The notes under the pieces are model-generated. The model saw only the letters and a list, made by a program, of their open reading frames with translations, did no database searches and had not been told where the DNA came from. Of a DNA stretch of 33,079 nucleotides, positions 14,510 through 22,979 are shown piece after piece. A program made the translations under genes and the position numbers. The DNA lies in assembly GCA_017530965.1 (NCBI GenBank), contig JAFXLS010000143.1:1-33079 (forward strand), written 5' to 3'. The stretch's first letter is position 1, and every line of letters begins with the position of its first letter. This DNA comes from Fibrobacter sp. GTDB taxonomy: Bacteria; Fibrobacterota; Fibrobacteria; Fibrobacterales; Fibrobacteraceae.

Positions 14510-14927
14510 ATGAGCGACCTTGCTTTGTATCGCAGAAGTTCCGGTGATTTCCGACAGTCTTGAAAATGCGGTCGTGATATCGATTGGAACTTACGCCCGC
14601 GAACGAAAACTTGGTAAAGTTGCGAATCTTAAGCCGAATGTCGGTGGATGGTGGGGTGATGCCCTTGACGAGAAGGGAAATCTTGGCGGCTACCTGTATG
14701 AAGCTTTTCCTGGAAAACTGACCGAGGTAACGGCAAGGTCTGTCGAAAATCTTGTGAAAGAATCTTTGGCTTGGATGGTTGAGGACGGTGTTGCTAAGTC
14801 TGTCGGCTGTAAAGCTGAAATCGCCGATGAAGAAACGATGAATGTCACTATCACTATTCAGCGACCTGATGGTAGTGACGATGCTTATGCTTACGAAATA
14901 AAGTGGATGGCTACTGATGGAATTTAA
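14510..14927 (+). CDS. Baseplate protein, Mu gp46-like, with frame break near the start
   Basis: The conserved body (SLENAVVISIGTYARERKLG, NVGGWWGDALDEKGNLGG, then a helical wedge region) is a Mu gp46 / GP46-family baseplate component. The family usually begins with an MSDLAL-like segment. Exactly that (MSDLALYRR) is encoded from ATG 14510 at the position fixed by promoter C, but it is in the other frame and stops at 14563. The body frame is open from TTG 14520 to 14927. A +1 shift somewhere in 14520-14563 would join them into about 138 residues. Options are a real 1-base insertion, an assembly error, ribosomal frameshifting (TCT TGA at 14558-14563 is a conceivable site), or a TTG start. The gene overlaps the baseplate J gene by 11 bases. 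Family assignment is firm; the start is not. Confidence 0.75.
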
Positions 14928-16068
14928 GAGCTTGCAGGAACTTATCCGTATCGTCGAAAATGCTTTGGCGATTCAGTTTTACGGCCAGTCTACGGTGTTG
15001 CGCAAGACCGTGTTGAAGGTTCTTGCACATGTGCTTGGCGGGGCCTTGTACATGATGGTTTTGATTGCAAAACGGATCTGGAAAAACAGATTCGTCTCTA
15101 CTTGCGATGTGTCTGCTCTTGAAGGCTTCGGAACGGAATACGGAATTCCGCACAAGGTGCCGTTGAAATCTTCCGGAACGGCTGCTGTTACTTTGGAAGA
15201 AGGTGTTTCTACGGTCACTATTCCGCAGGGGACTGTTTTGGTCGATGAGGAATCGGGGATTGAGTATGAAGTGCCTAATGATGTTATAGTTGACTCTGAA
15301 CATGTTGGTATCCCTGTTGTTGCGTTGGATGTCGGTAAGGACTCTGACCTGGGCGAAGGCGTGCCTTTGGTGTTTAGGGATGGTGCAGTTGCTGGCGTCG
15401 CCTCTGTTGTGTCCGAGTTGATATCCGGTGGCGTTGCGTATCCTGTTGAAGTTGATGGTGATATCCAGGTGTGGGGTGAATTGGCGGAAGACTATCGTGC
15501 CCGCCTTTTGAATCGCATTCAGAATCCGGTGCATGGCGGTGCCGCGAACGACTATTATGGTTGGGCGACAAGGTTTTCTTTCGTTACGGATGCGTTTATA
15601 TTCCCGCATCAGCCTGAAACCAACTCGGTAAGCGTCGCTTTGGCAAATTATAATTCTGCAAACATCGTGCCGACGGAAGATCAGATTGCCGAAGTGAAGT
15701 CTTATATCGAAGATGATACCCGTAGACCGGTCATTGCCGATGTGCGTGTGTTTGCGGTGACGCCGGTTCCCGTTACGATTACCGCGTCGGTAGCTCCTTA
15801 CAATCAGTATGTGCGTGAAAGCGTTACGACTGCGATTAAACTGTATTTGCAAAAAATGCAACCTGGAACTTCTGTTGATTTCGAAACGTTGCGGTTGCAT
15901 GTGCTGTCGAATTCTACTGCGAAAAATTTCTTTATTCAGTCGGTGGCGAAAGGGGGTTCCCAGGTCCAGGTGCTCGAAATGGATTTGGATTTTTCTGGCG
16001 AAAGCCCGGTTGCCGAAGTTTCAAAAATTGAAGCTGGTGGAATCAATCTTCTGAACGGAGATGTGTAG
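14917..16068 (+). CDS. Baseplate wedge protein J, Mu gp47-like
   Basis: A 383-aa protein. The N-terminal helices include HVLGGALYMMVLIAKRIWKN. Then come the diagnostic GFGTEYGIPHKVPLKSSGTA (residues 69-88, family pattern R.A...GI.R.PA..A.G) and the strand TVTIPQGTVLVDEESGIEYE (97-116). After VPLVFRDGAVAGVA, EDYRARLLNRIQNPVHGGAANDY (residue 190 on) matches the family's ELR.Rl...q..P..GG...DY element. These are standard baseplate J features. The protein forms wedge heterotrimers with the gp46- and gp48-like neighbours and changes conformation to trigger sheath contraction. A GTG start of the next gene overlaps its TAG stop. No irregularity was seen. Confidence 0.9.
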   Translation: MEFKSLQELIRIVENALAIQFYGQSTVLRKTVLKVLAHVLGGALYMMVLIAKRIWKNRFVSTCDVSALEGFGTEYGIPHKVPLKSSGTAAVTLEEGVSTVTIPQGTVLVDEESGIEYEVPNDVIVDSEHVGIPVVALDVGKDSDLGEGVPLVFRDGAVAGVASVVSELISGGVAYPVEVDGDIQVWGELAEDYRARLLNRIQNPVHGGAANDYYGWATRFSFVTDAFIFPHQPETNSVSVALANYNSANIVPTEDQIAEVKSYIEDDTRRPVIADVRVFAVTPVPVTITASVAPYNQYVRESVTTAIKLYLQKMQPGTSVDFETLRLHVLSNSTAKNFFIQSVAKGGSQVQVLEMDLDFSGESPVAEVSKIEAGGINLLNGDV

Positions 16069-17270
16069 TGCTTTCGGTTCAGCAAATAAGTCCGCTGCGT
16101 GTAAACCAAGGTGGCTCGGTCTATGTCTTTGGATCGGGTTTTGATTACAAGTGCAAGGTTTTGGCTGACAACGGAACTCCTTTTCAAATTACCGAATTAT
16201 CCGTTCTTGATTACGACGAAACGTCTCTTGAATTTGTAGCGCCGAAAGAGGTTGGTTCTTACGATGTGCTTGTCGTTCGCGAAAATATCTTGTTTGGCCG
16301 ATTTTCGCTTACAGTCGTTGCTCTGAGCGAATTAAATGTTTGGAATATTGCTCGGCGTGATAATGTCGTGCGTGACGGTGTTGATTACGAAAACGAAGAA
16401 TTTCGAAGCGCCCTTTTGGGATTGCTGCCGCGCGGGTTCGCCTGGTTTAAGGGTAAAGCCGGAAATTGGTGGAAACTTTTTGCAGGTTTTTCTCTTGGCT
16501 TTTCTGCGGTGTACAAAATTCTGCGCGACCTTGTCTTTGAATCTAGCCCTGCAAAAACGACGTCCTACGAAACGTGGGAGCGTGAGCTGGGACTGCCGAT
16601 TAAGGGGGCTGAACGGGATTCTGCGTCTGGAAAACTTGCTGAAATTTATCGTATATCGCGCAAAAAAGGCGGTGTTACTGTCTCGTATTTTAAAAGCATT
16701 TCGTCACTTTTTGGACTGAATGTTAGTATCTACGAGTATTGGAAAAGTGAAGACCGTCCTAAGTTTGAAGGCGTTGACTTTGGTGATGACGATCCAAATT
16801 TTTGCTGGATGCTTGAAATTGAGGCTGAATCCAGTGATTGGCGTTATTGCACTTGTAATGACACGTGCAACGATTATTTGCAGTTTTGGTGGAATGAACC
16901 GGTAGAATCTCTGTATGATGCGATTAAACCGGCGCATACGAAATTGCTGTATGCTTACAAGGAAGTTGAACGCGAACTTGTTGTTGTTGATGATAGTAAT
17001 AATGTAGTCGTGGTAAATGATAATACACCTATTGTAGCATCTGTTTTGAGCGGCCATATTGTGAATCCTGTACCTATAGAGCTGCCGTCTGGCGAAAAGG
17101 TACTTGGCGTCCGCGTCAAGGACCTGCCGGACGCACAGAACGACGATGCGTACTTGCTACGCGACTCCGACGTTGGCGGCACCACGAAGGCCGCAGGAGT
17201 CGGAGAATCCGCATTCGACAACTTGTGGGAGAATACCCCTGCAGCCCCGGCAGAAGATGAAGGAGATTAG
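16068..17270 (+). CDS. Baseplate protein gp48-like with N-terminal IPT/TIG domain
   Basis: A 400-aa protein starting at GTG in a TAGTG overlap. Residues 1-85 read as an IPT/TIG immunoglobulin-like domain: QQISPLRVNQGGSVYVFGSGF, a variable middle, then LEFVAPKEVGSYDVLVV. Residues 115-300 are gp48-like: FRSALLGLLPRGFAWFKGKA, WWKLFAGFSLGFSAVYKILRDL, TSYETWERELGLP, then a region rich in Cys and Trp (DWRYCTCNDTCNDYLQFWWN). The gp48/gpI group completes the wedge and anchors fibres. Mu gp48 is about 200 aa and has no Ig domain, so the N-terminal fusion is unusual. From about base 17,070 codon use becomes GC-rich, and the last 60 residues (GVRVKDLPDAQ...) look exchanged together with the fibre gene. 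Identity of both domains is by pattern. Confidence 0.75.
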   Translation: MLSVQQISPLRVNQGGSVYVFGSGFDYKCKVLADNGTPFQITELSVLDYDETSLEFVAPKEVGSYDVLVVRENILFGRFSLTVVALSELNVWNIARRDNVVRDGVDYENEEFRSALLGLLPRGFAWFKGKAGNWWKLFAGFSLGFSAVYKILRDLVFESSPAKTTSYETWERELGLPIKGAERDSASGKLAEIYRISRKKGGVTVSYFKSISSLFGLNVSIYEYWKSEDRPKFEGVDFGDDDPNFCWMLEIEAESSDWRYCTCNDTCNDYLQFWWNEPVESLYDAIKPAHTKLLYAYKEVERELVVVDDSNNVVVVNDNTPIVASVLSGHIVNPVPIELPSGEKVLGVRVKDLPDAQNDDAYLLRDSDVGGTTKAAGVGESAFDNLWENTPAAPAEDEGD

Positions 17271-17276
17271 TGTACC

Positions 17277-20159
17277 ATGGCCGTGAATCCAGACAAGAAT
17301 ATCGTTGAACAGTCCTTGATCGCCCGCCTCATCGGCAAGATCAAGCGAATAGTGCTTGACATTAACGGTGCCGTTTCTGCCGAAGAAACTCGCGCCACGG
17401 CTGCAGAAGCCGCGGCAAAAACCGAAGTCGTGCAGGGCGAGAACTGCACAATCGAGAAAACCACCGCAGCGGACGGTCACGATGTATACACCATCAACGC
17501 AGACGGCAAGCCGCAGGTGCAGGCCGACTGGAACCAGGCCGACAGCTCCGAGGTAGACTACATCAAAAACAAGCCAAACCTCGCGCTGAAAGAGAACGTC
17601 GCAAACAAGAAACAGTCCATCGACCCGACATCCACTACGGAGTACGGGTCCAGCAAGGCCGTGGCAGATTTCGTCAATTCTTCGGTGGCTACCAATACCG
17701 CCAACTTCCTCGGCAGCTTCAGCCTGACCGACCTTAGCCTTACTTACCCTGCCACTGACGTGCAGATAGCCGCCGCGCTCAATAGCCATACGTGGCCTTC
17801 GGGAGTCACGCCGACGAATAACGACTACGTTTATGTGGAGATTCAGGACCCGCAGACTACTGGCATCGACGACAAGGTGGAGCGCTTCAAGTACAGCGGA
17901 CTCTTGGAATCGTGGGGCTACGAGTACACGCTTAACAATTCTTCGTTTACGGCACCCGAGATGGCTACGCTCGAGAGCGGTATCACGGCCAGCGACAAGA
18001 CCGCTTGGAACAGCCACGTAAGCAGTACGAGCAACCCGCACAATGTTACGGCAGCACAAGTAGGTGCGGAACCCGCATTCTCCGTACTGCCGATTGCGAA
18101 GGGTGGCACGGGCAAGACAACGGGCAAGGCGGCAACAAACAATTTGTTCTCCGACATCAATATCGTAAACACAAATCCTGACGATACGGCTAGAATAGTC
18201 TTCAAGTACGGATCTCCATCCGATAGTAACGGGATTTTCTTCGCAAGGGCTATTACAAGTCTTTGGAACTACATCAAGGACAAGATTCTCGGATGGTACG
18301 ACTGGACGAGAGTCGACAGCGGAACCGGCCGCTACGCCAAGATTTGCTCCATAGCCGACCCTGAAAGCGGTACTAGCTACATTATCGACGTGCTTGTCAC
18401 ACACATGACATCATACTACGCCGTAACGGGCCTTGTCCGCATTACCGTTAGTCACGGGAGTTCGTCCGTGCAGGCGTCCATCTTGGCATCTGATTCTTTG
18501 TTCTACGCTGTCGATTCGGGCAACCCGCCGAAGGTATACACCTACGTTGACGGCGACGGCAAGCGCACCTTTGTGTTCGATACCGCGAGCGCCTACCAGA
18601 CGGCTCAGGGGTTCGTGTTCAGGGCCGTTGGCGGTTTCTCTGACAAGTGGTCTTTCTTTGGAGACGTCGGCTGCAGTAACGATTCCGCCGACCTTGGTAG
18701 CATCGGGACCAAGCAGGACGCGCTGGACGTTACGTTCGTTTTCGCCACTTATGCCAAGACAGCTGGACACGCTGAAACGGCTACGAGTGCCGACAACGCG
18801 ACTAATGCGACTAACGCCGGTTACGCTTACCAGGCCGGCAATGCTGCCACTGTAAATTCTCACACGGTCGATAAGGACGTTCCGTCGAATGCGGTCTTTA
18901 CCGACACGTGGAAGGCTAACTCTTCCAGTTCGGAAGGCTACGTAGCTGCCGGTAGCGGCAACGCGAATAAAGTATGGAAAACTGATTCTAGCGGAAATCC
19001 TGGATGGCGTGACGATGCGAACACTACTTACAGCCAAATTAGCCGTGGTAGCGGAGCGGGGCTTGCACCGGGCCTTCCGAGCGGTTCGGGATCCTCCAAG
19101 TATTTACGAGAAGACGGTACATGGCAGACTCCGCCAAACGATACGTATTCAGCAGGTGATGGATTGACGCTCACTGAAATGAATCAGTTTAGCGTTGACA
19201 ACCCGTTCAATCCGAACGGTGACTATAGCTCGAATACTCTTAGGGCGAAAACGGCAGTAAGTGCTGATAATGCTACTTCTGCTGGAAACTACAGTTCCGG
19301 AGGCGGAATTGACAACGCTTTGCAAGGCAAGGCACCAAAGCTTCACATTGATACGCAAGGTATCTACGGCTTGGCGAAAGAAGGTTACTATGGTCATGTG
19401 AAATTAGCAAAAGGCAATATATCTGGGAGAGCTTACTCCGATGGCGAAGCTGCTTCTGTAGGACATAACCACGATGGAAGCTACTTGAAAAATCCTCAAA
19501 GCCATACATTGCAATGGGGCGGTACTAGCGTCATCGGAACATACAGTGGCAACAACATCACATTGACGATGCCTGCAAACCCGTTCAACCCGAACGGTGA
19601 CTACAGCTCGAATACTCTTAGGGCAAATACGGCAGTAAGTGCTGATTCAGCCCAATATGCCGTGGGAGCATCTAATTTTACAACTGATGGTAATATTTAT
19701 AGTCGATTTGCGAACATTGATTCTTCTATAACTTCATTACAAAATAACTTATCTACATACGCTGCTCTGGGATTTAAGCATTGGGTGTTCTCCAATGCCG
19801 GAGGGTCATCATTTACTCCTACTACCGGCGGTAAGAAGATAGACTATTGGGATAGGGGTACACAGACTACTAAACGTAAAGTAGGTATGCAGACTCTCTT
19901 TATAGGTGCTAATACTGGAAATGATATTTGGTGTGAGTTACGAGTAGTGCGTAAAAATAGTGCTGGGACATCAGTCACAGTCTCCTTTATATTGAAGCTT
20001 TTCAGCTATTGTTTTACTCCTATAACTATTCCACTAGATACTGCTCACTTTGATTACGAAATTTGGATTTATAAAAATTCGTCACTAGCAACGGGTAGCA
20101 TTACGGTAGTACAAGATGCTTGGCTATTGACGAGTAACTATGAAAATATAGATGCATAA
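17277..20159 (+). CDS. Tail fibre protein
   Basis: A 960-aa protein with modular fibre segments: [20 protein letters not shown] (residues 80-99), [20 protein letters not shown] near 240, [19 protein letters not shown] (262-280), a stretch of [19 protein letters not shown] repeats, and [11 protein letters not shown]. These motifs recur in tail fibres of many gut phages. Two copies of [16 protein letters not shown] lie near residues 643 and 769. The C-terminal 130 residues ([12 protein letters not shown] onward) are AT-rich and probably contain the receptor-binding tip. GGAG lies about 12 bases before the ATG. A small downstream gene may be its chaperone. Bacterial target unknown; in the gut, glycan or outer-membrane protein receptors are plausible. 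Confidence 0.85.
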   Translation: MAVNPDKNIVEQSLIARLIGKIKRIVLDINGAVSAEETRATAAEAAAKTEVVQGENCTIEKTTAADGHDVYTINADGKPQVQADWNQADSSEVDYIKNKPNLALKENVANKKQSIDPTSTTEYGSSKAVADFVNSSVATNTANFLGSFSLTDLSLTYPATDVQIAAALNSHTWPSGVTPTNNDYVYVEIQDPQTTGIDDKVERFKYSGLLESWGYEYTLNNSSFTAPEMATLESGITASDKTAWNSHVSSTSNPHNVTAAQVGAEPAFSVLPIAKGGTGKTTGKAATNNLFSDINIVNTNPDDTARIVFKYGSPSDSNGIFFARAITSLWNYIKDKILGWYDWTRVDSGTGRYAKICSIADPESGTSYIIDVLVTHMTSYYAVTGLVRITVSHGSSSVQASILASDSLFYAVDSGNPPKVYTYVDGDGKRTFVFDTASAYQTAQGFVFRAVGGFSDKWSFFGDVGCSNDSADLGSIGTKQDALDVTFVFATYAKTAGHAETATSADNATNATNAGYAYQAGNAATVNSHTVDKDVPSNAVFTDTWKANSSSSEGYVAAGSGNANKVWKTDSSGNPGWRDDANTTYSQISRGSGAGLAPGLPSGSGSSKYLREDGTWQTPPNDTYSAGDGLTLTEMNQFSVDNPFNPNGDYSSNTLRAKTAVSADNATSAGNYSSGGGIDNALQGKAPKLHIDTQGIYGLAKEGYYGHVKLAKGNISGRAYSDGEAASVGHNHDGSYLKNPQSHTLQWGGTSVIGTYSGNNITLTMPANPFNPNGDYSSNTLRANTAVSADSAQYAVGASNFTTDGNIYSRFANIDSSITSLQNNLSTYAALGFKHWVFSNAGGSSFTPTTGGKKIDYWDRGTQTTKRKVGMQTLFIGANTGNDIWCELRVVRKNSAGTSVTVSFILKLFSYCFTPITIPLDTAHFDYEIWIYKNSSLATGSITVVQDAWLLTSNYENIDA
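19200..19268 (+). repeat. Fibre-gene internal repeat, copy 1
   Basis: A 69-base unit encoding [23 protein letters not shown] (cited in two parts: [16 protein letters not shown] and KTAVSAD). It differs from copy 2 at a handful of positions, suggesting recent duplication or gene conversion inside the fibre shaft. Confidence 0.85.
19578..19646 (+). repeat. Fibre-gene internal repeat, copy 2
   Basis: Second copy of the 69-base unit, in the same reading frame 378 bases downstream. The sequence after it becomes markedly AT-rich, so it could serve as a recombination site for exchanging fibre tips. Confidence 0.85.
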
Positions 20160-20179
20160 GATGCATAATGAGGTATAAT

Positions 20180-20446
20180 ATGACAGCATTTGAAATTCAA
20201 AATGAAATTCAAAATAAACTAGAAGAAGATAGGACGATAGTTAGAGTCGTAACCTATGACTCTACTACACGACTATTTATCTTCGGCATAGCAGGTAAGT
20301 CCCTAGAAGATTTTCCTACATCTAGTGACACCGACTCCGAATTGGCTGCTTACTTGAATCAATATTTAAGTAATTGGAAATTTGAGGAAGTGAATAATGA
20401 AGTATGGAGTGGTATTGGGTTGGTGGGTACACTTAAGAATGCTTAA
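20180..20446 (+). CDS. Small protein after tail fibre, possible fibre chaperone
   Basis: An 88-aa acidic protein: MTAFEIQNEIQNKLEEDRTI, then a short beta segment VVTYDSTTRLFIFGIAG, a Ser/Asp-rich loop, and AYLNQYLSNWKFEEV. GAGGT at 20170-20174 supports the ATG at 20180 over the one at 20168, which overlaps the ribosome binding site. It is AT-rich, like the end of the fibre gene, suggesting the two were acquired together. Position and size fit a fibre-assembly chaperone. No motif proves it, and an unrelated small accessory protein is possible. Confidence 0.5.
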   Translation: MTAFEIQNEIQNKLEEDRTIVRVVTYDSTTRLFIFGIAGKSLEDFPTSSDTDSELAAYLNQYLSNWKFEEVNNEVWSGIGLVGTLKNA

Positions 20447-20457
20447 ATAGCATTCTT
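20435..20457 (+). terminator. Hairpin at the end of the fibre-chaperone gene
   Basis: AAGAATGC (20435-20442) pairs perfectly with GCATTCTT (20450-20457) around TTAAATA, overlapping the stop codon. Only three T residues follow, so it is a weak terminator or an mRNA 3'-protecting hairpin. A second small stem, TCTCC/GGAGA, follows within 25 bases. Confidence 0.4.
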
Positions 20458-20505
20458 TAACCTCTCCCTGGTTATTGGAGATTTCAGTAATAAAGGAGTA
20501 TATCA

Positions 20506-21693
20506 ATGAAACGAATCAACACGCCCACCGCGACCCAAGATCGTAAGTTTCGCGACGGCAATAGAACGACAGGCCTTAAGGCTACTCAGTTTTCGGCGGA
20601 ATGGTGCAATGATGTCCAGGAGGAACTTTGTAACATTATCGAAATTCTTTCAGGCCATGGTCCGACAGGGGAATCGCAATCTGAAGCTGCAAATGCTATT
20701 CTTCGTCGAAGTGTTAAGATTTATGACAAATCTAGCTGTAACTATGCGCTCTTGAAAAATGACTTTGCTAATGGAGGCTTGCCCGTTGTAGTCGATGCGG
20801 GTACGTCAGGCAATGTGTCGAGCAAGCGTTTCTACCTTCCGGACGCAAACTCCATCGACCTGCGGACGCCATCGCAGAACGCGGGCGTTTTTCGATTTTT
20901 CGACATTGATGTAGTCGAAAAAAAAGTCCGTATTCTCGTGTATTCGGAAGGCTCCGAAACGCCTGCAGAGACGGTGCTCGGCCTTGACTATTCCGGCGGT
21001 CTCGTAACCAAGCGCGTTGGTACGAAGGAATCTACGACGGATCTCGCCAGCGGCTTCTTCCTCAATGCAGCCAACCTTCTGCTGTCTAACCAGTATAACG
21101 AGGGCGGCTCCGCAAAGACCAAAAAGGTCAGGATCGCGTGGGATGATAGCGCCCACGACTACGACATCCTTGTCGACGATGGAAACATTGTACTTGGAAC
21201 TGGATTTCCAAAGGTCCTGTTCAACAAGTGGATGAGTGGCTGCAGCAACGATAGCCGTGTCGGCACGACGCAGAACGAAGCCGGAGTGATTGCTATTGCC
21301 CGCGAAATCAACGAGCTTAGCGGCTACTATGCCGACGAGATTGTTATCCGTCCCGGTTCCGTCGATTTCTACTCCTCGAAGGACGGCGCTTTCAAGAAGG
21401 TAAACCAGGCTGTGCTCCAGAACGAGCCGGTTGACTCTATACTTACCGTCGACGGTACGACATCGGGCAAGGTCGAGTGGATGAAGGCCCAATACTGGCA
21501 ATTGGGGCAGACTCGAAAGGTGAAGAACGTCAGCGGCAGCTCCGTCGTAGTGTCTGTGACAAGTGCTTACGGTGAATCGCAGGAGATCACCTTCCGAAAT
21601 AACCGCTACCGTGAATTTATCTGCGTCGGTTTCGCTTCGTCGAATCTAGGCGCTGACACGCTGGCGTACTTGCTGCCAGGAGACAATTATTGA
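20506..21693 (+). CDS. Phage tail-associated protein with conserved N-terminal motif
   Basis: A 395-aa protein. The first 60 residues (MKRINTPTATQDRKFRDGNR, TGLKATQFSAEWCNDVQEEL, then NIIE) follow a very common virion-protein start of the type RI.TPtA....F.DGN...G...T..tAeW.N.vQeEl.NvIe. It occurs in second fibres or virion-associated proteins of many phages. The rest alternates short beta strands with Gly/Ser turns (AGVFRFFDIDV, VKNVSGSSVVVSVTSAYG) and lacks catalytic motifs. AAAGGAG lies 8 bases before the ATG. Base composition is AT-rich at the start and GC-rich from about 20,770, a further mosaic boundary. A role as secondary fibre or baseplate-attached protein is inferred from position. 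Confidence 0.65.
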   Translation: MKRINTPTATQDRKFRDGNRTTGLKATQFSAEWCNDVQEELCNIIEILSGHGPTGESQSEAANAILRRSVKIYDKSSCNYALLKNDFANGGLPVVVDAGTSGNVSSKRFYLPDANSIDLRTPSQNAGVFRFFDIDVVEKKVRILVYSEGSETPAETVLGLDYSGGLVTKRVGTKESTTDLASGFFLNAANLLLSNQYNEGGSAKTKKVRIAWDDSAHDYDILVDDGNIVLGTGFPKVLFNKWMSGCSNDSRVGTTQNEAGVIAIAREINELSGYYADEIVIRPGSVDFYSSKDGAFKKVNQAVLQNEPVDSILTVDGTTSGKVEWMKAQYWQLGQTRKVKNVSGSSVVVSVTSAYGESQEITFRNNRYREFICVGFASSNLGADTLAYLLPGDNY

Positions 21694-21953
21694 TGGACAT
21701 CACTGGATTAGACATAGGTGCGTTTATGACCGGAATTGGAGCGATTATAAAATCGTTTCACTCCGACCGCAAGAGCGATTCGGATAAAAAAAATATTGAC
21801 GAAAGAATATCTGTTATCGAAAACGATATTCGACATCATGACAAGCGTCTTGATGACGGGGATTCGAATTTCAAAATTCTTGACCAGAAAATTGATCGCA
21901 ACAATGAACTTTTGAATCAGCTTATTGGCGAAGTTCGTGCTGGAAGGAAGTGA
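21693..21953 (+). CDS. Coiled-coil protein of the lysis region
   Basis: An 86-aa protein starting at ATG 21693 in a TGATG overlap with the preceding gene; an in-frame TTG at 21690 was rejected. The first 22 residues are mildly hydrophobic (MDITGLDIGAFMTGIGAIIK) and the remainder is a charged helix (ISVIENDIRHHDKRLDDGD, LDQKIDRNNELLNQLIGEV) with heptad-like spacing, so a coiled coil is likely. The size and the position before a tiny membrane peptide recall XhlA-type holin partners, but XhlA has its membrane helix at the C-terminus and this protein does not. AGGAG lies about 10 bases upstream. Function unproven. Confidence 0.55.
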   Translation: MDITGLDIGAFMTGIGAIIKSFHSDRKSDSDKKNIDERISVIENDIRHHDKRLDDGDSNFKILDQKIDRNNELLNQLIGEVRAGRK

Positions 21954-21954
21954 T

Positions 21955-22053
21955 ATGGAAGCTTTAGTGCTAGTGGTTTTCTTTGCGCTGATTCTGACGC
22001 TTGGCTGGATTTTCTTTGACGAAGATGATTGGGGCAAACCGAAAAACAAGTAG
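21955..22053 (+). CDS. 32-aa single-helix membrane peptide
   Basis: ATG 21955 to TAG 22051-22053, in the gap between two accepted genes. The peptide starts MEALVLVVFFALILTLGWIF, a single transmembrane helix, and continues with an acidic-then-basic tail (FDEDDWGKPKNK). GGAAGGAAG lies just upstream as ribosome binding site and overlaps the end of the coiled-coil gene, while the next gene follows after 9 bases with its own TAGGAG. Tight packing, a good ribosome binding site and a clean membrane helix argue for a real gene. By position it could be a holin, pinholin-like or regulatory peptide of lysis (inference only). Confidence 0.55.
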   Translation: MEALVLVVFFALILTLGWIFFDEDDWGKPKNK

Positions 22054-22062
22054 GAGTAAGAT

Positions 22063-22530
22063 ATGCCTGGAATAGTCCTTCGTAGCGCCGAAATCATCAA
22101 ACCGCTCCAGGTTGCGACCGGCAAACTGCATGGCGATTCCGTCTATGCTTTCGAGCGTGATTTTGAAATGTTATTGGATACTAGCCGTGGCGATTATCTA
22201 TGGCGGGTTGGCGAGGGGTATATTAGCAACTGTGGGTCCATCCCGTGGCTCGGCCAAAAGATTCTACGGGTGAAATCCTATGATCCGGATAATCCGTTGC
22301 AGAACGCCTTTTTCTTTCTGCATGACGACCTTTATCAAAAAAAAGGATATGAAATCTTTGATCGCGAAGACTCCGATGCGCTTTGCCGTGGCGGACTCCG
22401 CGAAGCTGGCTGCAGCCGGTTCCAGGCGTCGACTATCGACTTCTGCTTGATGATCGGGGCCTGGGGTCATTGGGGCGATAACGCTTACAGTAACTTTGAT
22501 TTTTTAAGTAAACTAGAAAAGGTTGGATAA
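22063..22530 (+). CDS. DUF1353 family phage protein
   Basis: A 155-aa protein. ISNCGSIPWLGQKILRVK (residues 50-67) corresponds to the DUF1353 element with TDxxSIPR..., AFFFLHDDLYQKKGY (85-99) to its HDxLY motif, and DREDSDALCRGGLREAG to the Dx.f...l...G segment. DUF1353 proteins are frequent beside lysis genes in phages; their activity is not established, though conserved Asp and His residues suggest an enzyme or metal-binding protein. TAGGAG lies 6 bases before the ATG. The DUF5675 gene follows after 2 bases, so the pair is probably co-translated. Family assignment is by motif pattern. Confidence 0.7.
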   Translation: MPGIVLRSAEIIKPLQVATGKLHGDSVYAFERDFEMLLDTSRGDYLWRVGEGYISNCGSIPWLGQKILRVKSYDPDNPLQNAFFFLHDDLYQKKGYEIFDREDSDALCRGGLREAGCSRFQASTIDFCLMIGAWGHWGDNAYSNFDFLSKLEKVG

Positions 22531-22532
22531 TC

Positions 22533-22919
22533 GTGAAACCTGAACTTGTGCTAATTCGGACACACTTAAACGAAGCCGAAGATGGAATTTTTGGCGAACT
22601 GTATCTGAATAATCATTTTGTTTGCTGGACACTTGAAAATCGATTAAAGATGATTCCGGCGGGTGGTTATGTTGTGCAAAATTCGCAAAGCCCGAAATTC
22701 AAACGTGAATTGCCTCTTTTGTACAATAAAGTTGTTCCGGCGAAGCGCGGGATCCGCATCCATGTTGGCAACACCGTGTCGTCGAGCAGCGGGTGCGTAC
22801 TCGTTGGTATGAAGTGCGATGAAAATAAGCTGATTGAATCGACTCCTGCAGAAACTATGGTTGCGATGATTTGCAGAAATTGCGAGTTTCTTTTGATTGT
22901 CGATAATTATCCAGACTAA
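22533..22919 (+). CDS. DUF5675 family protein, possible peptidoglycan-active enzyme
   Basis: A 128-aa protein starting at GTG. LNEAEDGIFGELYLNNHFVC (residues 12-31) followed by WTLENR is typical of DUF5675. RGIRIHVGNTVSSSSGCVLVG (given in two parts: RGIRIHVGNTV and SSSSGCVLVG, residues 72-92) contains the family's His-x-Gly-Asn and Ser-x-Gly-Cys residues, a layout like the H...SxGC signature of L,D-transpeptidases. Cys88 would be the nucleophile if the comparison holds. Such an enzyme could act on peptidoglycan. It is the last gene of the putative lysis group, and no classical lysozyme, amidase or transglycosylase occurs in the window. Family call is good; activity is inference. Confidence 0.7.
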   Translation: MKPELVLIRTHLNEAEDGIFGELYLNNHFVCWTLENRLKMIPAGGYVVQNSQSPKFKRELPLLYNKVVPAKRGIRIHVGNTVSSSSGCVLVGMKCDENKLIESTPAETMVAMICRNCEFLLIVDNYPD

Positions 22920-22965
22920 ATTTATACAAATTTTCCAAAAACGACTTAAGGCAAAGCTGTCTCTT

Positions 22966-22973
22966 TAGATTTG
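22966..22973 (+). promoter_or_regulatory. Candidate -7 box upstream of the three-gene cassette
   Basis: TAGATTTG fits TAnnTTTG. No CTTGTGTCAAAA lies 26 bases upstream and no clear TTG at -33. If used, the transcript would begin just before the GC-rich hairpin at 22980, placing that hairpin at its 5' end. Confidence 0.3.
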
Positions 22974-22979
22974 AGAATG

